NCBI GenBank assembly: GCA_016779985.1
Contig: JADHMP010000004.1
Coordinates: 1-64,000, forward strand
Reading direction: 5' to 3'
DNA length: 64,000 nt
Origin: JADHMP01 sp016779985
Lineage (GTDB): Bacteria; Bacteroidota; Bacteroidia; Flavobacteriales; Flavobacteriaceae
Positions 8,041-16,400 of this stretch are shown piece by piece. The notes under the pieces are model-generated. The model ran no database searches and was not told the DNA's origin. It was given only the letters and a program-made list of their open reading frames with translations. How positions within the stretch are numbered: the first letter of the stretch is position 1; each line of letters starts with the position of its first letter. The position numbers and the translations under genes are program-made.

Positions 8041-8048
8041 CAAAGATA
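8041..8048 (-). promoter_or_regulatory. Bacteroidota-type -7 box (TATCTTTG) for the HAD-CDGSH-yjbQ unit
   Basis: On the minus strand TATCTTTG matches TAnnTTTG and ends 20 bases before the TTG start of the HAD gene, giving a short leader. No clear -33 TTG at the usual distance was seen. Confidence 0.4.
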
Positions 8049-8172
8049 CAATTTCAGGCATAATCATTCCACACTTCCTTACCAATGAGTTATTACTATG
8101 AAAGAATAAAATTTCGCAATACTCATCACTAATAAAATGGAAAACATATCTTATATTTAGGGTTTATTTATT

Positions 8173-8628
8173 ATGTCTATGAAAACTCTATCCACAAAAG
8201 CATTATTATTATTTATAGGTCTAATCATCTTCTCCTGTCAGAAGGAAGATGAACCTAATGACCCCCTATTAGGAAATTGGGAAAACGTTTCAACCAGCTA
8301 TCCAGACGGCTCGACAATCGTTTGGGAAGAAATTAAAGCCGATTTGATAGAGCTGATACCAGGGTATTCTTGTATGTTATATACCTGTAACGTCAATAAA
8401 AACACTGTAACTGTTTCCTATACAGCACCAGATACAAGCACAAATTCATGTAAACCCACTTCGCTACAGATTTTCACCTGGGTAGCTGAGGGCTCAAATT
8501 ATACCTTTGTCCAAGGGACAAACTTGGTAAAGTATACCATTACTTACAGCAACAACGATAACCAAATGCGATGGGTAGACCAAACAGATAATACAGTTAC
8601 GGTTTGGAGCCGTTCTGCTGCTCAATAA
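8173..8628 (+). CDS. Lipocalin-like lipoprotein
   Basis: The protein starts MSMKTLSTKALLLFIGLIIF followed by SCQKED, a lipobox with the acylated Cys near residue 22. A start two codons later at ATG 8179 is equally possible. The mature part, LLGNWENVSTSYPDGS and then a run of short strands, matches the small lipocalin-like lipoproteins common in Flavobacteriia, where a GxW strand opens an up-and-down barrel. Two Cys residues (YSCMLYTC) and another further on could form disulfides. The bound ligand is unknown. The neighbouring gene downstream is also a small lipoprotein. Confidence 0.65.
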   Translation: MSMKTLSTKALLLFIGLIIFSCQKEDEPNDPLLGNWENVSTSYPDGSTIVWEEIKADLIELIPGYSCMLYTCNVNKNTVTVSYTAPDTSTNSCKPTSLQIFTWVAEGSNYTFVQGTNLVKYTITYSNNDNQMRWVDQTDNTVTVWSRSAAQ

Positions 8629-8657
8629 AATTAAAAACAAACAAAACACATTGTCCC

Positions 8658-9020
8658 GTGAAAGAAACATTCTTAAGTTTACTATTACTTTTTGTGGCCT
8701 CCTGTGGCGTTCAAAAAAAAGTAGCAACTCCTGCTGATCCATATATAGGGGTTTTTAACATTACCGTTTTAAACGTTGATGGGTATGGAGATATTCCCAT
8801 TGAACTCACTGTTAACAAAGAAGAAAATGCTTATAAAGCATCTTTTGGCGGCGATATTCCCATCGAAATCTTAGACACTAATTTTGTAAATGATCAACTT
8901 GAAATAGACACTTTTGCCCAAGGGTATGATGTTTTATTTGAAATTAAAGTTGAAGCAGACACCGTGACTGGATATATGATGGGTACCTTCGAAATCGAAG
9001 GTGAGCGTTCTATTCAATAG
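8658..9020 (+). CDS. Small lipoprotein of unknown function
   Basis: I choose the GTG at 8658 because it gives a short lipoprotein signal (VKETFLSLLLLFVASC, Cys at about residue 16). An upstream TTG at 8604 would overlap the previous gene and put a long polar stretch before the signal. The remaining ~105 residues form short beta strands (GVFNITVLNVDGYGDIPIEL, AYKASFGGDIPIEI, DVLFEIKVEADTVTGYM), suggesting a small beta-sandwich or barrel, with GDIPIE repeated twice. No family was recognised. It follows the lipocalin-like gene by 29 bases and was probably co-transcribed with it. Confidence 0.6.
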   Translation: MKETFLSLLLLFVASCGVQKKVATPADPYIGVFNITVLNVDGYGDIPIELTVNKEENAYKASFGGDIPIEILDTNFVNDQLEIDTFAQGYDVLFEIKVEADTVTGYMMGTFEIEGERSIQ

Positions 9021-9027
9021 GATTATA

Positions 9028-10431
9028 TTATTTGATACGCCAATGCAATTGGTCTGGCAATGTGTCTTTCATACCCTCAAGATGCTTTGCTATATCGTTT
9101 TTCATCGCACCCACCAAAGCGGTATTTTTTGCTGCTACATCATAGCGCTCCCCAATGTCTGAACGGAGGTTATATAATTCGGGTGTTTCTAAAATAAAAG
9201 CATTATCATAATTTACAGGGGCTCTTTGTTTTAAATGCAGCTTCCAAGGTCCTTTTCTGTAGGCATGTAACTCCCCAAAGGCCCAATAATAAAAATCTTC
9301 TCTAGAACTTTTTTCTCCTTTTGTAAGGGTGTTCACAAGAGAGCTTCCATCTAACTTAAGGTCTTTAGGAACACTAACCCCTGTTAACTCGCAAACTGTA
9401 GGCAATAAATCTAATGTAGCTCCCATATCTCTAACCACTTTAGGAGTAACTATTCCTGGACCCCAAAAAACAGTGGGTACTCGTTGTCCACCCTCAAAAG
9501 TGGTTCCTTTTCCAGCGCGCAGCGGCCCTGCAGAACCACCATGGGTGGTGTAGGATAACCAAGGGCCATTGTCTGAGGTGAAAATTAAGAGTGTTTCATT
9601 GGCTATCCCCTGTAACTTTAAAGCCTCTGCAATTTTACCTACACTTGAGTCTATAGAATGGATCACAGCTGCATACAAACTAGAATAGGCTTTTATGTCA
9701 ATGTCTTCGGGAACAAACAATGGTATGTGTGGCATTGAATGGGCTAAATACAAGAAAAAGGGTTTTTCCTTATTTTGTTCAATGAATGAAATTGCTTGGT
9801 CAGTATAGCGTTGTGTAATTGTTGATTGATTTACTGGACGTTCAATAATTTTTTCGTTTTGCATTAAAGGGACATTATAATCTCTATAATCAGGTTGGAA
9901 AAAGGGGTTGTTTCTTCCTTCTTTATAAGCACTAGGCCCTTTTTTATTGGCGTCCATATCATTTGAATAAGGAATTCCATAATAAGAATCAAAACCATGC
10001 TGCATAGGCAAATAGTCAGGGAGATGCCCTAAATGCCATTTCCCGATCATAGCAGTGGTATATCCCACCGTTTTGACCAATTCTGCAATAGTAGTTTCAG
10101 AATGAGGTAATCCTTTAGAAGAATCAGGAAACAAGACGGCTCTGTTTTTTGAAGTCATCCCAGAGCGAATGGGGTAGCGCCCGGTCAAAAGACCAGCTCT
10201 GCTAGGAGTACAAACTGGATCGGCAACATAAAAGTGTGTCCATTTTTGACCTTCTTGTGCCAGTTGATCGAGGTGGGGTGTTTTTATTTCTGGATTTCCA
10301 AAAATACCTAAATCACCATACCCTAAATCATCGGCAAAAATGAGTATAATGTTGGGAGAATCAGTTTGAGCAAGTAGTGTTGGTGATTGTAGTTGTACTA
10401 TAACTACAATCAATAATAAAATATTTTTCAT
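9028..10431 (-). CDS. Type I sulfatase (exported, formylglycine-dependent)
   Basis: This 467-residue protein has a signal peptide (MKNILLLIVVIVQLQSPTLLAQ) and a complete sulfatase domain. Metal-binding residues lie in IILIFADDLGYGDLG (D34, D35). The formylglycine signature C74-T-P-S-R-A-G-L-L-T-G-R matches C-x-P-S-R-x4-T-G. Other conserved stretches are IGKWHLGHLPDYLP and LIFTSDNGPW. The Cys must be oxidised by a maturase that is not encoded in this window. It should remove sulfate esters from a glycan in the periplasm or outside the cell. It is divergent from the GH109-type gene at 10823, consistent with a shared sulfated amino-sugar glycan (inference). Confidence 0.92.
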   Translation of the reverse strand: MKNILLLIVVIVQLQSPTLLAQTDSPNIILIFADDLGYGDLGIFGNPEIKTPHLDQLAQEGQKWTHFYVADPVCTPSRAGLLTGRYPIRSGMTSKNRAVLFPDSSKGLPHSETTIAELVKTVGYTTAMIGKWHLGHLPDYLPMQHGFDSYYGIPYSNDMDANKKGPSAYKEGRNNPFFQPDYRDYNVPLMQNEKIIERPVNQSTITQRYTDQAISFIEQNKEKPFFLYLAHSMPHIPLFVPEDIDIKAYSSLYAAVIHSIDSSVGKIAEALKLQGIANETLLIFTSDNGPWLSYTTHGGSAGPLRAGKGTTFEGGQRVPTVFWGPGIVTPKVVRDMGATLDLLPTVCELTGVSVPKDLKLDGSSLVNTLTKGEKSSREDFYYWAFGELHAYRKGPWKLHLKQRAPVNYDNAFILETPELYNLRSDIGERYDVAAKNTALVGAMKNDIAKHLEGMKDTLPDQLHWRIK

Positions 10432-10537
10432 TTAAAGAAATTATATAGTTAGTGAGAGAACCAAAAAAATAAAATCAAGAATAGCTTCTTTATTAAACTG
10501 AAGATTAAAAGTGTTTTAGCTTTATGGTTTATTTTTT

Positions 10538-10636
10538 TCATTTTTTATTTTGCATACCTCTAATGGCCATGTAGAGCAGATAGACAACTACTGCAATGGC
10601 GACATAAACCAAAATATTTCTAATAAAGTAGCCCAA
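10538..10636 (-). CDS. Possible 32-residue membrane peptide
   Basis: A short frame from TTG 10636 to TGA 10538 encodes one hydrophobic helix (NILVYVAIAVVVYLLYMAIR) followed by a basic tail (GMQNKK). The layout, helix plus positive C-terminus, is that of a genuine single-pass peptide. It starts two bases after the stop of the other small frame at 10639-10728, suggesting a pair. There is no ATG before the helix, so confidence is limited. Confidence 0.3.
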   Translation of the reverse strand: MGYFIRNILVYVAIAVVVYLLYMAIRGMQNKK

Positions 10637-10638
10637 AC

Positions 10639-10728
10639 TTATCTTAAAAACCGTTCTTGAATTTCAATGCAAAGACCTATAAAAAGACACAAAGCTAAAC
10701 TTCCAAAAAAAAGTGCACCAACTCCCAT
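10639..10728 (-). CDS. Possible 29-residue membrane peptide
   Basis: ATG 10728 to TAA 10639 encodes MGVGALFFGSLALCLFIGLC and a charged tail EIQERFLR. It is one predicted membrane helix and lies just upstream of the second tiny frame. The two lie in the 391-base gap between the divergent sulfatase and GH109-type genes, on the sulfatase strand. No homologues can be named; conservation would have to be shown. Confidence 0.3.
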   Translation of the reverse strand: MGVGALFFGSLALCLFIGLCIEIQERFLR

Positions 10729-10822
10729 ATTTTTATTTAAATGTAAGCAATCTAGAGTTTGTGACAAAAACTATTTAGGATAAGAAAACTTTTGTACATT
10801 GAACTAACAAACAAAACTTACA

Positions 10823-12217
10823 ATGAAATCTATAGATCGTCGCAATTTTATAAAAAAATCATCATTATCAGCAGCCTCACTCTATGCTGTTGGACAACTC
10901 AAGTTAGGTGAAGCTGCCTCAGAAAGAGCCATTGATGCTCAGTATATGGGTGATTTTGCCGCCCCTAAAATTGAAAATGTGCGGATCGGTATTATTGGCG
11001 TTGGGGCTAGGGGTTCTGGTCATATTAGACAATTAGCTTCAATAGAAGGAACCGAAATAGTTGCAATTTGCGATGTATATGAAGACCTAGTTAAACGGTC
11101 AATGAAGGCGTGTAAATCTATTGACAGAAACAGGCATGGTCAAATTATGGCGTATTATGGGGACGAGAATCAGTGGTTAAAAATGCTTGAAACGGAAAAG
11201 CTTGATGCTGTTTTCGTTGCGACAAATTGGAACAATCATGCTCCTATGGCCATTGAAACAATGAAACACGGTGCTCACGTATTTGTTGAAGTTCCATTAG
11301 CGGTCACTCTTTCAGAAATGTGGCAACTAGTAGATACCTCAGAGCGTACAAAGAAACACTGCATGATGATGGAAAACGTCAATTATGGGCGTGAGGAACT
11401 TATCTACCTCAATATGTGTCGTAAAGGGCTTCTTGGAGAACTGCTTCATGCTGAGGCCGCTTACATCCATGAGTTGAGGTTCCAAATGGAAGAACAAAAA
11501 AGAGGCACAGGTTCCTGGCGCACCTATCACTATGCCAAACGGAATGGAAACTTGTATCCAACTCATGGGCTAGGACCTGTTGCACAATACATGAGTCTAG
11601 CAAGAGGAGAAGATCAGTTTGGAACGCTTACATCTTTTTCAACCCCTGGAAGAGGGAGAGCCCTCTATGCGTCTAAGCACTATCCTGCAGATCACAAATG
11701 GAATCAGTTAGACTATAAAGGAGGAGACCTTAATACATCCATAATTAAAACAGCAATGGGTAAAACGGTTATGGTTCAGTGGGACGAAACAAGTCCAAGA
11801 CCGTATACTAGACACAATCTTGTTCAAGGCACTCTTGGGATAGTAGCTGCTTACCCAAACAGGGTTGCCCTAGAAGGAGGTGTACCTGGAGCAACCAAAG
11901 ATCACGAAAGTTGGGCTGAAGGGAAGCAATTGAAGGAATTGTTTGAAACCTATGAACACCCCTTGTATAAACGAATTGGCGATTTAGCTAAGAAAATGGG
12001 TGGCCACGGGGGCATGGATTTTCTTATGCTTTATCGAATCATAGAATGTTTGCAAAAGGGTTTGCCTCTTGATCAAAATATTTATGAGGGAGCATTTTGG
12101 AGCGCAGTGGCTCCACTAAGCGAAACATCAGTGGCCCAAAATGGAATGCCACAACAATTTCCTGACTTTACACGAGGAAATTGGAAGACGACAAAGCCTT
12201 TAGAAATTATTGCTTAA
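10823..12217 (+). CDS. GH109-type glycosidase / Gfo-Idh-MocA fold protein with Tat-like signal
   Basis: The N-terminus carries a twin-arginine-type motif (DRRNFIKKSS) and a hydrophobic stretch, so export by Tat is likely. The body has a dinucleotide-binding Rossmann motif GIIGVGARGSGH (56-67), VAICDVYED (80-88), FVEVPLAVTL, MMMENVNYGREEL (181-193) and NLYPTHGLGPVAQYM (243-257). These last two stretches are hallmarks of glycoside hydrolase family 109, which splits alpha-N-acetylgalactosaminides by an NAD-dependent redox mechanism. The 464-residue length fits. The exact linkage and sugar are inferred. It heads a compact unit with a sugar kinase, a nucleotidyltransferase and a serine hydrolase, and is divergent from a sulfatase. 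Confidence 0.85.
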   Translation: MKSIDRRNFIKKSSLSAASLYAVGQLKLGEAASERAIDAQYMGDFAAPKIENVRIGIIGVGARGSGHIRQLASIEGTEIVAICDVYEDLVKRSMKACKSIDRNRHGQIMAYYGDENQWLKMLETEKLDAVFVATNWNNHAPMAIETMKHGAHVFVEVPLAVTLSEMWQLVDTSERTKKHCMMMENVNYGREELIYLNMCRKGLLGELLHAEAAYIHELRFQMEEQKRGTGSWRTYHYAKRNGNLYPTHGLGPVAQYMSLARGEDQFGTLTSFSTPGRGRALYASKHYPADHKWNQLDYKGGDLNTSIIKTAMGKTVMVQWDETSPRPYTRHNLVQGTLGIVAAYPNRVALEGGVPGATKDHESWAEGKQLKELFETYEHPLYKRIGDLAKKMGGHGGMDFLMLYRIIECLQKGLPLDQNIYEGAFWSAVAPLSETSVAQNGMPQQFPDFTRGNWKTTKPLEIIA

Positions 12218-12242
12218 AGGGAATCTTGTCTTAAATTCGTTA

Positions 12243-12250
12243 TACTTTTG
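12243..12250 (+). promoter_or_regulatory. Possible internal -7 box (TACTTTTG) before the GHMP kinase gene
   Basis: TACTTTTG fits TAnnTTTG and ends four bases before the ATG at 12255. If active, transcription would start at or very near the ATG, giving a leaderless or almost leaderless mRNA. The 37-base gap after the GH109-type gene also allows simple read-through, so this may be coincidental. Confidence 0.25.
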
Positions 12251-12254
12251 TTTT

Positions 12255-13316
12255 ATGATCGAATTTAAAACCCCTGCTCGGGTATGCTTTTTTGGAGACC
12301 ATCAAGATTATTTAGATCTTCCCGTAATTGCAGGAACAATCAATCGCTATATTCATTTAAAAGCTACCCCAAATAATGAGGGTATATACAACGTATATTT
12401 GCCTGATATTGAAGAAAATAGAGTAATACATCTCAACAATAAAACAACAAAAATAGAGCGGGACGATTATTTTCTTTCGGGAATAAAAGTTTTAGAACAA
12501 AAGGGAGCGCATTTTGCACAAGGGTATAATATTACAATAAGTGGCAATATTCCTGTAAATGCAGGCTTATCTAGTTCTTCAGCCTTAGTAGTTGCATGGA
12601 TCCGCTTTTTAATTCAAGCACAAAAAGACCCTATACAATACAGCGATTTAGAAGTGGGTCAATTGACTTATACCTCTGAAGTCCTTTTTTTTGATCAGCC
12701 TGGTGGGCTCATGGATCAGTATACCATTGCTCAAGGGGGGTTGCTCTATATAGATACGAAAACTACCGATTGTACTGCTTTGCCTGGTAAATTGGGTCCC
12801 TTGGTGGTGGCGGAGTCTGGCATTGCCAAACAAACGCTATCTATTTTAAAAAAAGGAAGGATTTACGGTCAAGAAGCGATAAAAGCTATAAATAATAAGT
12901 ATCCAGATTTTAATATTCAATCAATTCATGTTGATGATTACGAACGATATAAGAATGATGTACCAAAAGACTATTTGCCCTATTGGTATGCTGCAGTGCA
13001 TAATTATGACATTACATTGAAAGCTAAAAAAGTATTAGAATCGAAGGGCTCAACGGAGGAATTAGGTTTTTTAATGAATAGTCATCAAAAGATCCTAGAA
13101 GAATATATTTTGAACACACCGAAACCCATGATGAAGATGATGCAAAATGCTAGGGAGAACGGTGCTATGGGAACAAAAATAATTGGTTCAGGAGGAGGAG
13201 GTTGTATGGTAGCTATGGTGAATGAAGAGAGCAAAGAGAACGTTATAAATGCCTTTTTGGCATCAGGCGCAAAAGCGGCTTATGAAGTACAATTAACATA
13301 CAATTCAAATGACTGA
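12255..13316 (+). CDS. GHMP-family sugar kinase (galactokinase-like)
   Basis: This is a 353-residue cytoplasmic kinase. The start ATG at 12255 gives MIEFKTPARVCFFGDHQDYL, aligning with the substrate-binding motif of galactokinase-like GHMP kinases (usually GEHxDY, here GDHQDY at 14-19). The phosphate-binding motif is PVNAGLSSSSA (100-110), the third motif GTKIIGSGGGGCM near the C-terminus. It should phosphorylate C1 of a hexose or hexosamine with ATP. Lying between a GH109-type enzyme and a nucleotidyltransferase, its natural substrate may be the released amino sugar (inference). Its end overlaps the next gene by 8 bases. Confidence 0.85.
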   Translation: MIEFKTPARVCFFGDHQDYLDLPVIAGTINRYIHLKATPNNEGIYNVYLPDIEENRVIHLNNKTTKIERDDYFLSGIKVLEQKGAHFAQGYNITISGNIPVNAGLSSSSALVVAWIRFLIQAQKDPIQYSDLEVGQLTYTSEVLFFDQPGGLMDQYTIAQGGLLYIDTKTTDCTALPGKLGPLVVAESGIAKQTLSILKKGRIYGQEAIKAINNKYPDFNIQSIHVDDYERYKNDVPKDYLPYWYAAVHNYDITLKAKKVLESKGSTEELGFLMNSHQKILEEYILNTPKPMMKMMQNARENGAMGTKIIGSGGGGCMVAMVNEESKENVINAFLASGAKAAYEVQLTYNSND

Positions 13317-14148
13317 AAACACCTCTTTACTAATCTTAGCTGGAGGAGCCTCCTCTAGAATGAAACGTTCGCTCGAAAGTGTCAAGCTATCTGTGGACAC
13401 AAAAAATATTGCCCTAAAAGCCCATAAAAGTTTAATCCCCCTGGGTAAAACAGGGAAGCCTCTTCTTCACTATCTATTAAAAAATGCAAAAGCCGCCGGC
13501 TATCAAAAAGTTTATCTCATCACTAGTCCGGAAAATGAAGCATTTCATGATTTTATAGACTCAAACGGCTCAGAGAACCTTCCACTAAATTTTGCATTGC
13601 AATACCTCCATGAAGGTAGAAAAAAACCATTGGGAACCGCAGATGCCTTAGCTCAAGCCATGGCTCAATATCCTGAATTGAAATCGAACAGTTTTACTAT
13701 ATGCAATGGTGACAACTTATATTCAGTCAAAGCCCTTTTGCTGTTGAGAGAAAATAGAGAAGCGCCTCATGCACTTATAAGTTATAGCAGATCAGGCTTA
13801 CAATTTCCAGATGAACGAATTTCTAAATTTGCGGTTATGGCCATCGATAAAGAAAATTATTTGGAGAATATCATTGAGAAACCGGAGCCCGAAGTGGTAG
13901 AAAAATATCGTGATGTGGACGGGGAAATTCGAGTAAGCATGAATGTTTTTAGCTTTGATGGCGCTTCAATAGATCATTACATAAGAGACTGTCCAATTCA
14001 TCCTTTAAGACAAGAAAAAGAGTTGCCAGAAGCTGTCCGTAATTTTGTGAAGGATCATCCAAAGCAATTTATTACTATCCCTGTCTCAGAGCATCTACCC
14101 GATTTGACAGCAGCAGACGATATAGAAGATTTTGCAAAACTTCAATGA
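13309..14148 (+). CDS. Sugar-1-phosphate nucleotidyltransferase
   Basis: The 279-residue protein begins with the GT-A-like nucleotide-binding signature LLILAGGASSRM (7-18) and has KSLIPLGKTGKPLLHYLL, a Lys-containing stretch after an insertion, GTADALAQAM, the metal-site NGDN in ICNGDNLYS, and IIEKPEPE. These are the ordered motifs of NDP-sugar pyrophosphorylases. It would couple a nucleoside triphosphate to the sugar-1-phosphate made by the preceding kinase; the nucleotide and sugar are not determinable. The gene overlaps the kinase gene by 8 bases, strong evidence for joint translation. Confidence 0.82.
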   Translation: MTENTSLLILAGGASSRMKRSLESVKLSVDTKNIALKAHKSLIPLGKTGKPLLHYLLKNAKAAGYQKVYLITSPENEAFHDFIDSNGSENLPLNFALQYLHEGRKKPLGTADALAQAMAQYPELKSNSFTICNGDNLYSVKALLLLRENREAPHALISYSRSGLQFPDERISKFAVMAIDKENYLENIIEKPEPEVVEKYRDVDGEIRVSMNVFSFDGASIDHYIRDCPIHPLRQEKELPEAVRNFVKDHPKQFITIPVSEHLPDLTAADDIEDFAKLQ

Positions 14149-14158
14149 AAGGATAGGC

Positions 14159-15352
14159 ATGAAATATATAGCCTATGGGATATTTGTTTTTGGGGCTATT
14201 CATTTCGCCAAGGCACAAAATCCTTTTCCAATAATTTTAAAACAGTCAGATGACAGATTGAAAATGGTCATGCTAAACGAAAAAGAGCATGAATTACAAC
14301 TAATTTATACTCAAATTAGAAGAAATAAAAAGGGTATACCTAGTTTCAAATCTTACCGATATGGAAATTCAAAAAGGGATTATTTCTATCCAGCAAGTAC
14401 AGTAAAATTGCCTTTGGTGCTTTTAACATTAGAAAAAATTAATTCATTAAGAGAAAAGGGCATTGGAATAGCAAGTGAAACGCCGTTTATTGTTGCAAAT
14501 CCCGATTCTGAGGTAATCCTAGTTGCTAAAGATAGCACTCACCCAAGGGGTCAACTCTCCTTAGCACATCAGATAAAGAAATTGTTTTTAGTAAGTGATA
14601 ATCAAGCGTATAATTTCCTATTTGATTTTTTAGGACAGAATTATATCAATACTACCTTAAAGGAGAAAGGGTATCAAGACATTCAATTGAATCACAAATT
14701 TTCAGGAATACCTCCAATAGAAGAAAAGGCAAGCCTTTATTTTATTGAGGGAAAAGATACACTCTACACAAAATCAATAAATACGCCTCAACCACAAATT
14801 CAAAGTTCTAAATTAAAGGGATTATTAAAAGGTAAAGGGGTTATAAAAAAAGGAACATTACTCAAACAACCTATGAACTTTAGCGCCAAAAATCGAGCTT
14901 CATTAGAAGATTTACATCAAATGATGAAAGGAATTATTTTTCCAGAACAAGTTCCAACCAAAAATAGATTTAACCTCACTGGTGAAGATCTAAAATTTAT
15001 TCGCTATTGGATGAGTAGAAAGACAACAGAGGTTGAGGTGCCTAATTATAAAAATGATACCCTTTATTGGGACAGTTATGTAAAGTTCTTCTTATACGGC
15101 GACAAAAAAGGGGAGATGAATCCTGAGGTTCGAATTTATAATAAAGTAGGTTCAGCATATGGCACATTAACCGATGTGGCCTTCATTCAAAATGAAAAAG
15201 AAGGAATTGAGTTTTTTTTGGCGGCAACAATTTTAGTGAATCAAAATCAAATATTTAATGATGATCTATACGAGTATGATACTGTAGGGATTCCCTTTTT
15301 AGCTGCTTTAGGAGAAGCTATTTATACTTATGAATTGAAAGAAAAAGATTAG
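14159..15352 (+). CDS. Class A beta-lactamase-fold serine hydrolase, periplasmic
   Basis: Start ATG 14159 gives a signal peptide (MKYIAYGIFVFGAIHFAKAQ); an earlier in-frame ATG at 14132 would overlap the preceding gene. The mature protein holds the penicillin-recognising triad: S80-T-V-K83 (SxxK), S146-D-N148 (SDN) and K329-V-G331 (KTG-like). This identifies the PF13354-type beta-lactamase-related fold. At 397 residues it is longer than true class A beta-lactamases, with an insert around residues 180-270. It could act on peptidoglycan peptides or an ester; antibiotic hydrolysis cannot be claimed. It closes the sugar unit and meets the next gene tail-to-tail with a 4-base overlap. Confidence 0.8.
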   Translation: MKYIAYGIFVFGAIHFAKAQNPFPIILKQSDDRLKMVMLNEKEHELQLIYTQIRRNKKGIPSFKSYRYGNSKRDYFYPASTVKLPLVLLTLEKINSLREKGIGIASETPFIVANPDSEVILVAKDSTHPRGQLSLAHQIKKLFLVSDNQAYNFLFDFLGQNYINTTLKEKGYQDIQLNHKFSGIPPIEEKASLYFIEGKDTLYTKSINTPQPQIQSSKLKGLLKGKGVIKKGTLLKQPMNFSAKNRASLEDLHQMMKGIIFPEQVPTKNRFNLTGEDLKFIRYWMSRKTTEVEVPNYKNDTLYWDSYVKFFLYGDKKGEMNPEVRIYNKVGSAYGTLTDVAFIQNEKEGIEFFLAATILVNQNQIFNDDLYEYDTVGIPFLAALGEAIYTYELKEKD

Positions 15353-16299
15353 TTTTTTAGTAGACCTAATTCATGCAGGCGAAGGGTTAGAAATTGACCT
15401 GCAGTAATGTCTTCATATTGTTTAGGATGGGCCTCATCAACACATTGGGGTAGGCAAGTTAAATCCATTTCGGGGATAGGATGCATAAAAAAGGGTATCG
15501 AATAGCGAGGTTTATCCCAAAACTCCTTCGGTGGATTGACGACTCGGTGCAAGGTTGATTTTAATTTATTATTGGTCAATCTGGAAAGCATATCTCCAAT
15601 ATTAATGATAAGTGCATTCTTATCAGCTGACGCCTCAATCCATTCCCCTTGGTGATTTTGAACTTGAAGCCCACTGCCTTGAGCACCCATCAACAGCGTG
15701 ATTAAATTGATGTCTCCATGAGCTGCTGCTCTAACGGCTCCTTCTGGTGGACTCGTTATTGGGGGATAATGAATGGCTCTCAAAATGGAATTACCTCTTT
15801 GAACAAATGAATTAAAATAATGATCCTCTAAACCCAAATGAATGGCTAAGGCTTGAAGGACTTTTAATGCTATTCGCTCTAATTCTTTAAACACTTTCAT
15901 TCCTACACTATTAAATTCTGGAAGTTCAGTAACAACTATATTAGCAGGATAAGTTTGCTTTAAGGATTCATCATTGGATATTTCTTGGCCAAAATGCCAA
16001 AACTCTTTTAAATCACCTTTTGACTGACCCTTTGCATGTTCTTTTCCGAAAGCAGTGTACCCTCTTTGTCCACCTCCACCTTTTATTATATATTGATTTT
16101 TTGAAGCTTGTGGCAAAGAAAAAAACTGGCTCACTTGTTCATATAATGCCTGTTGCATATCTGGTGACAGGCTATGCCCATTTAAAGCAACAAAACCGAT
16201 AGTTTCAAAAGCATTAGCTAGCGCTTTTACAAAACTTTCTTTTTTTTCTATAGAGCCACTTACAAAGTGGCTAAGATCAACTGAAGGAATTTTTTTCAT
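15349..16299 (-). CDS. Isopenicillin N synthase-like 2-oxoglutarate/Fe(II) oxygenase family protein
   Basis: This cytoplasmic protein has 316 residues. The start ATG 16299 is preferred because the DIOX_N domain begins right there (KKIPSVDLSHF), and the frame further upstream runs through a terminator hairpin. The C-terminal jelly roll has iron ligands H194-x-D196 (AAHGDINLITLL) and H251 (STLHRVV), plus R265-Y-S267 (RYS) for 2-oxoglutarate or the substrate carboxylate. This is the IPNS / plant dioxygenase-like family, whose bacterial members mostly lack known substrates. An unusual leader with a strong Shine-Dalgarno, a hairpin and a terminator lies just upstream and may control the gene by attenuation. 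Confidence 0.88.
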   Translation of the reverse strand: MKKIPSVDLSHFVSGSIEKKESFVKALANAFETIGFVALNGHSLSPDMQQALYEQVSQFFSLPQASKNQYIIKGGGGQRGYTAFGKEHAKGQSKGDLKEFWHFGQEISNDESLKQTYPANIVVTELPEFNSVGMKVFKELERIALKVLQALAIHLGLEDHYFNSFVQRGNSILRAIHYPPITSPPEGAVRAAAHGDINLITLLMGAQGSGLQVQNHQGEWIEASADKNALIINIGDMLSRLTNNKLKSTLHRVVNPPKEFWDKPRYSIPFFMHPIPEMDLTCLPQCVDEAHPKQYEDITAGQFLTLRLHELGLLKN

Positions 16300-16311
16300 T
16301 ACTAATACAAT

Positions 16312-16342
16312 TAAAAAAAGCGAGCCCATCGACTCGCTTTTA
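16312..16342 (-). terminator. Intrinsic terminator between leader ORF and oxygenase gene
   Basis: GCGAG (16320-16324) pairs with CTCGC (16333-16337), extended by flanking A/T pairs to a 9-bp stem with an 8-base loop. On the minus strand it is followed by seven Ts (16313-16319). It ends 13 bases before the oxygenase ATG at 16299. It could end a short stand-alone RNA or act as the terminator of an attenuator. Confidence 0.75.
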
Positions 16343-16349
16343 TTGCAAA

Positions 16350-16400
16350 AAGGAACCTTAGAAGGATGCTGTAAAAGGCACCCATAGTCTAAGTTTCCTT
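16350..16400 (-). promoter_or_regulatory. Long hairpin covering most of the leader ORF
   Basis: The 13-base arm at 16388-16400 pairs with the arm at 16350-16362 with a single mismatch, and inside it 16378-16383 pairs with 16364-16369 (six pairs, one G-U). The hairpin therefore spans from codon 8 of the leader ORF to just past its stop. A ribosome translating the ORF would have to melt it. Immediately downstream lies the terminator. Confidence 0.65.

Noticed and set aside
14159..15352. Antibiotic-resistance class A beta-lactamase
   Set aside because: The SxxK, SDN and KTG-like triad is present, but the length, the insert and the sugar-gene context do not support a dedicated beta-lactamase; only the fold is claimed.
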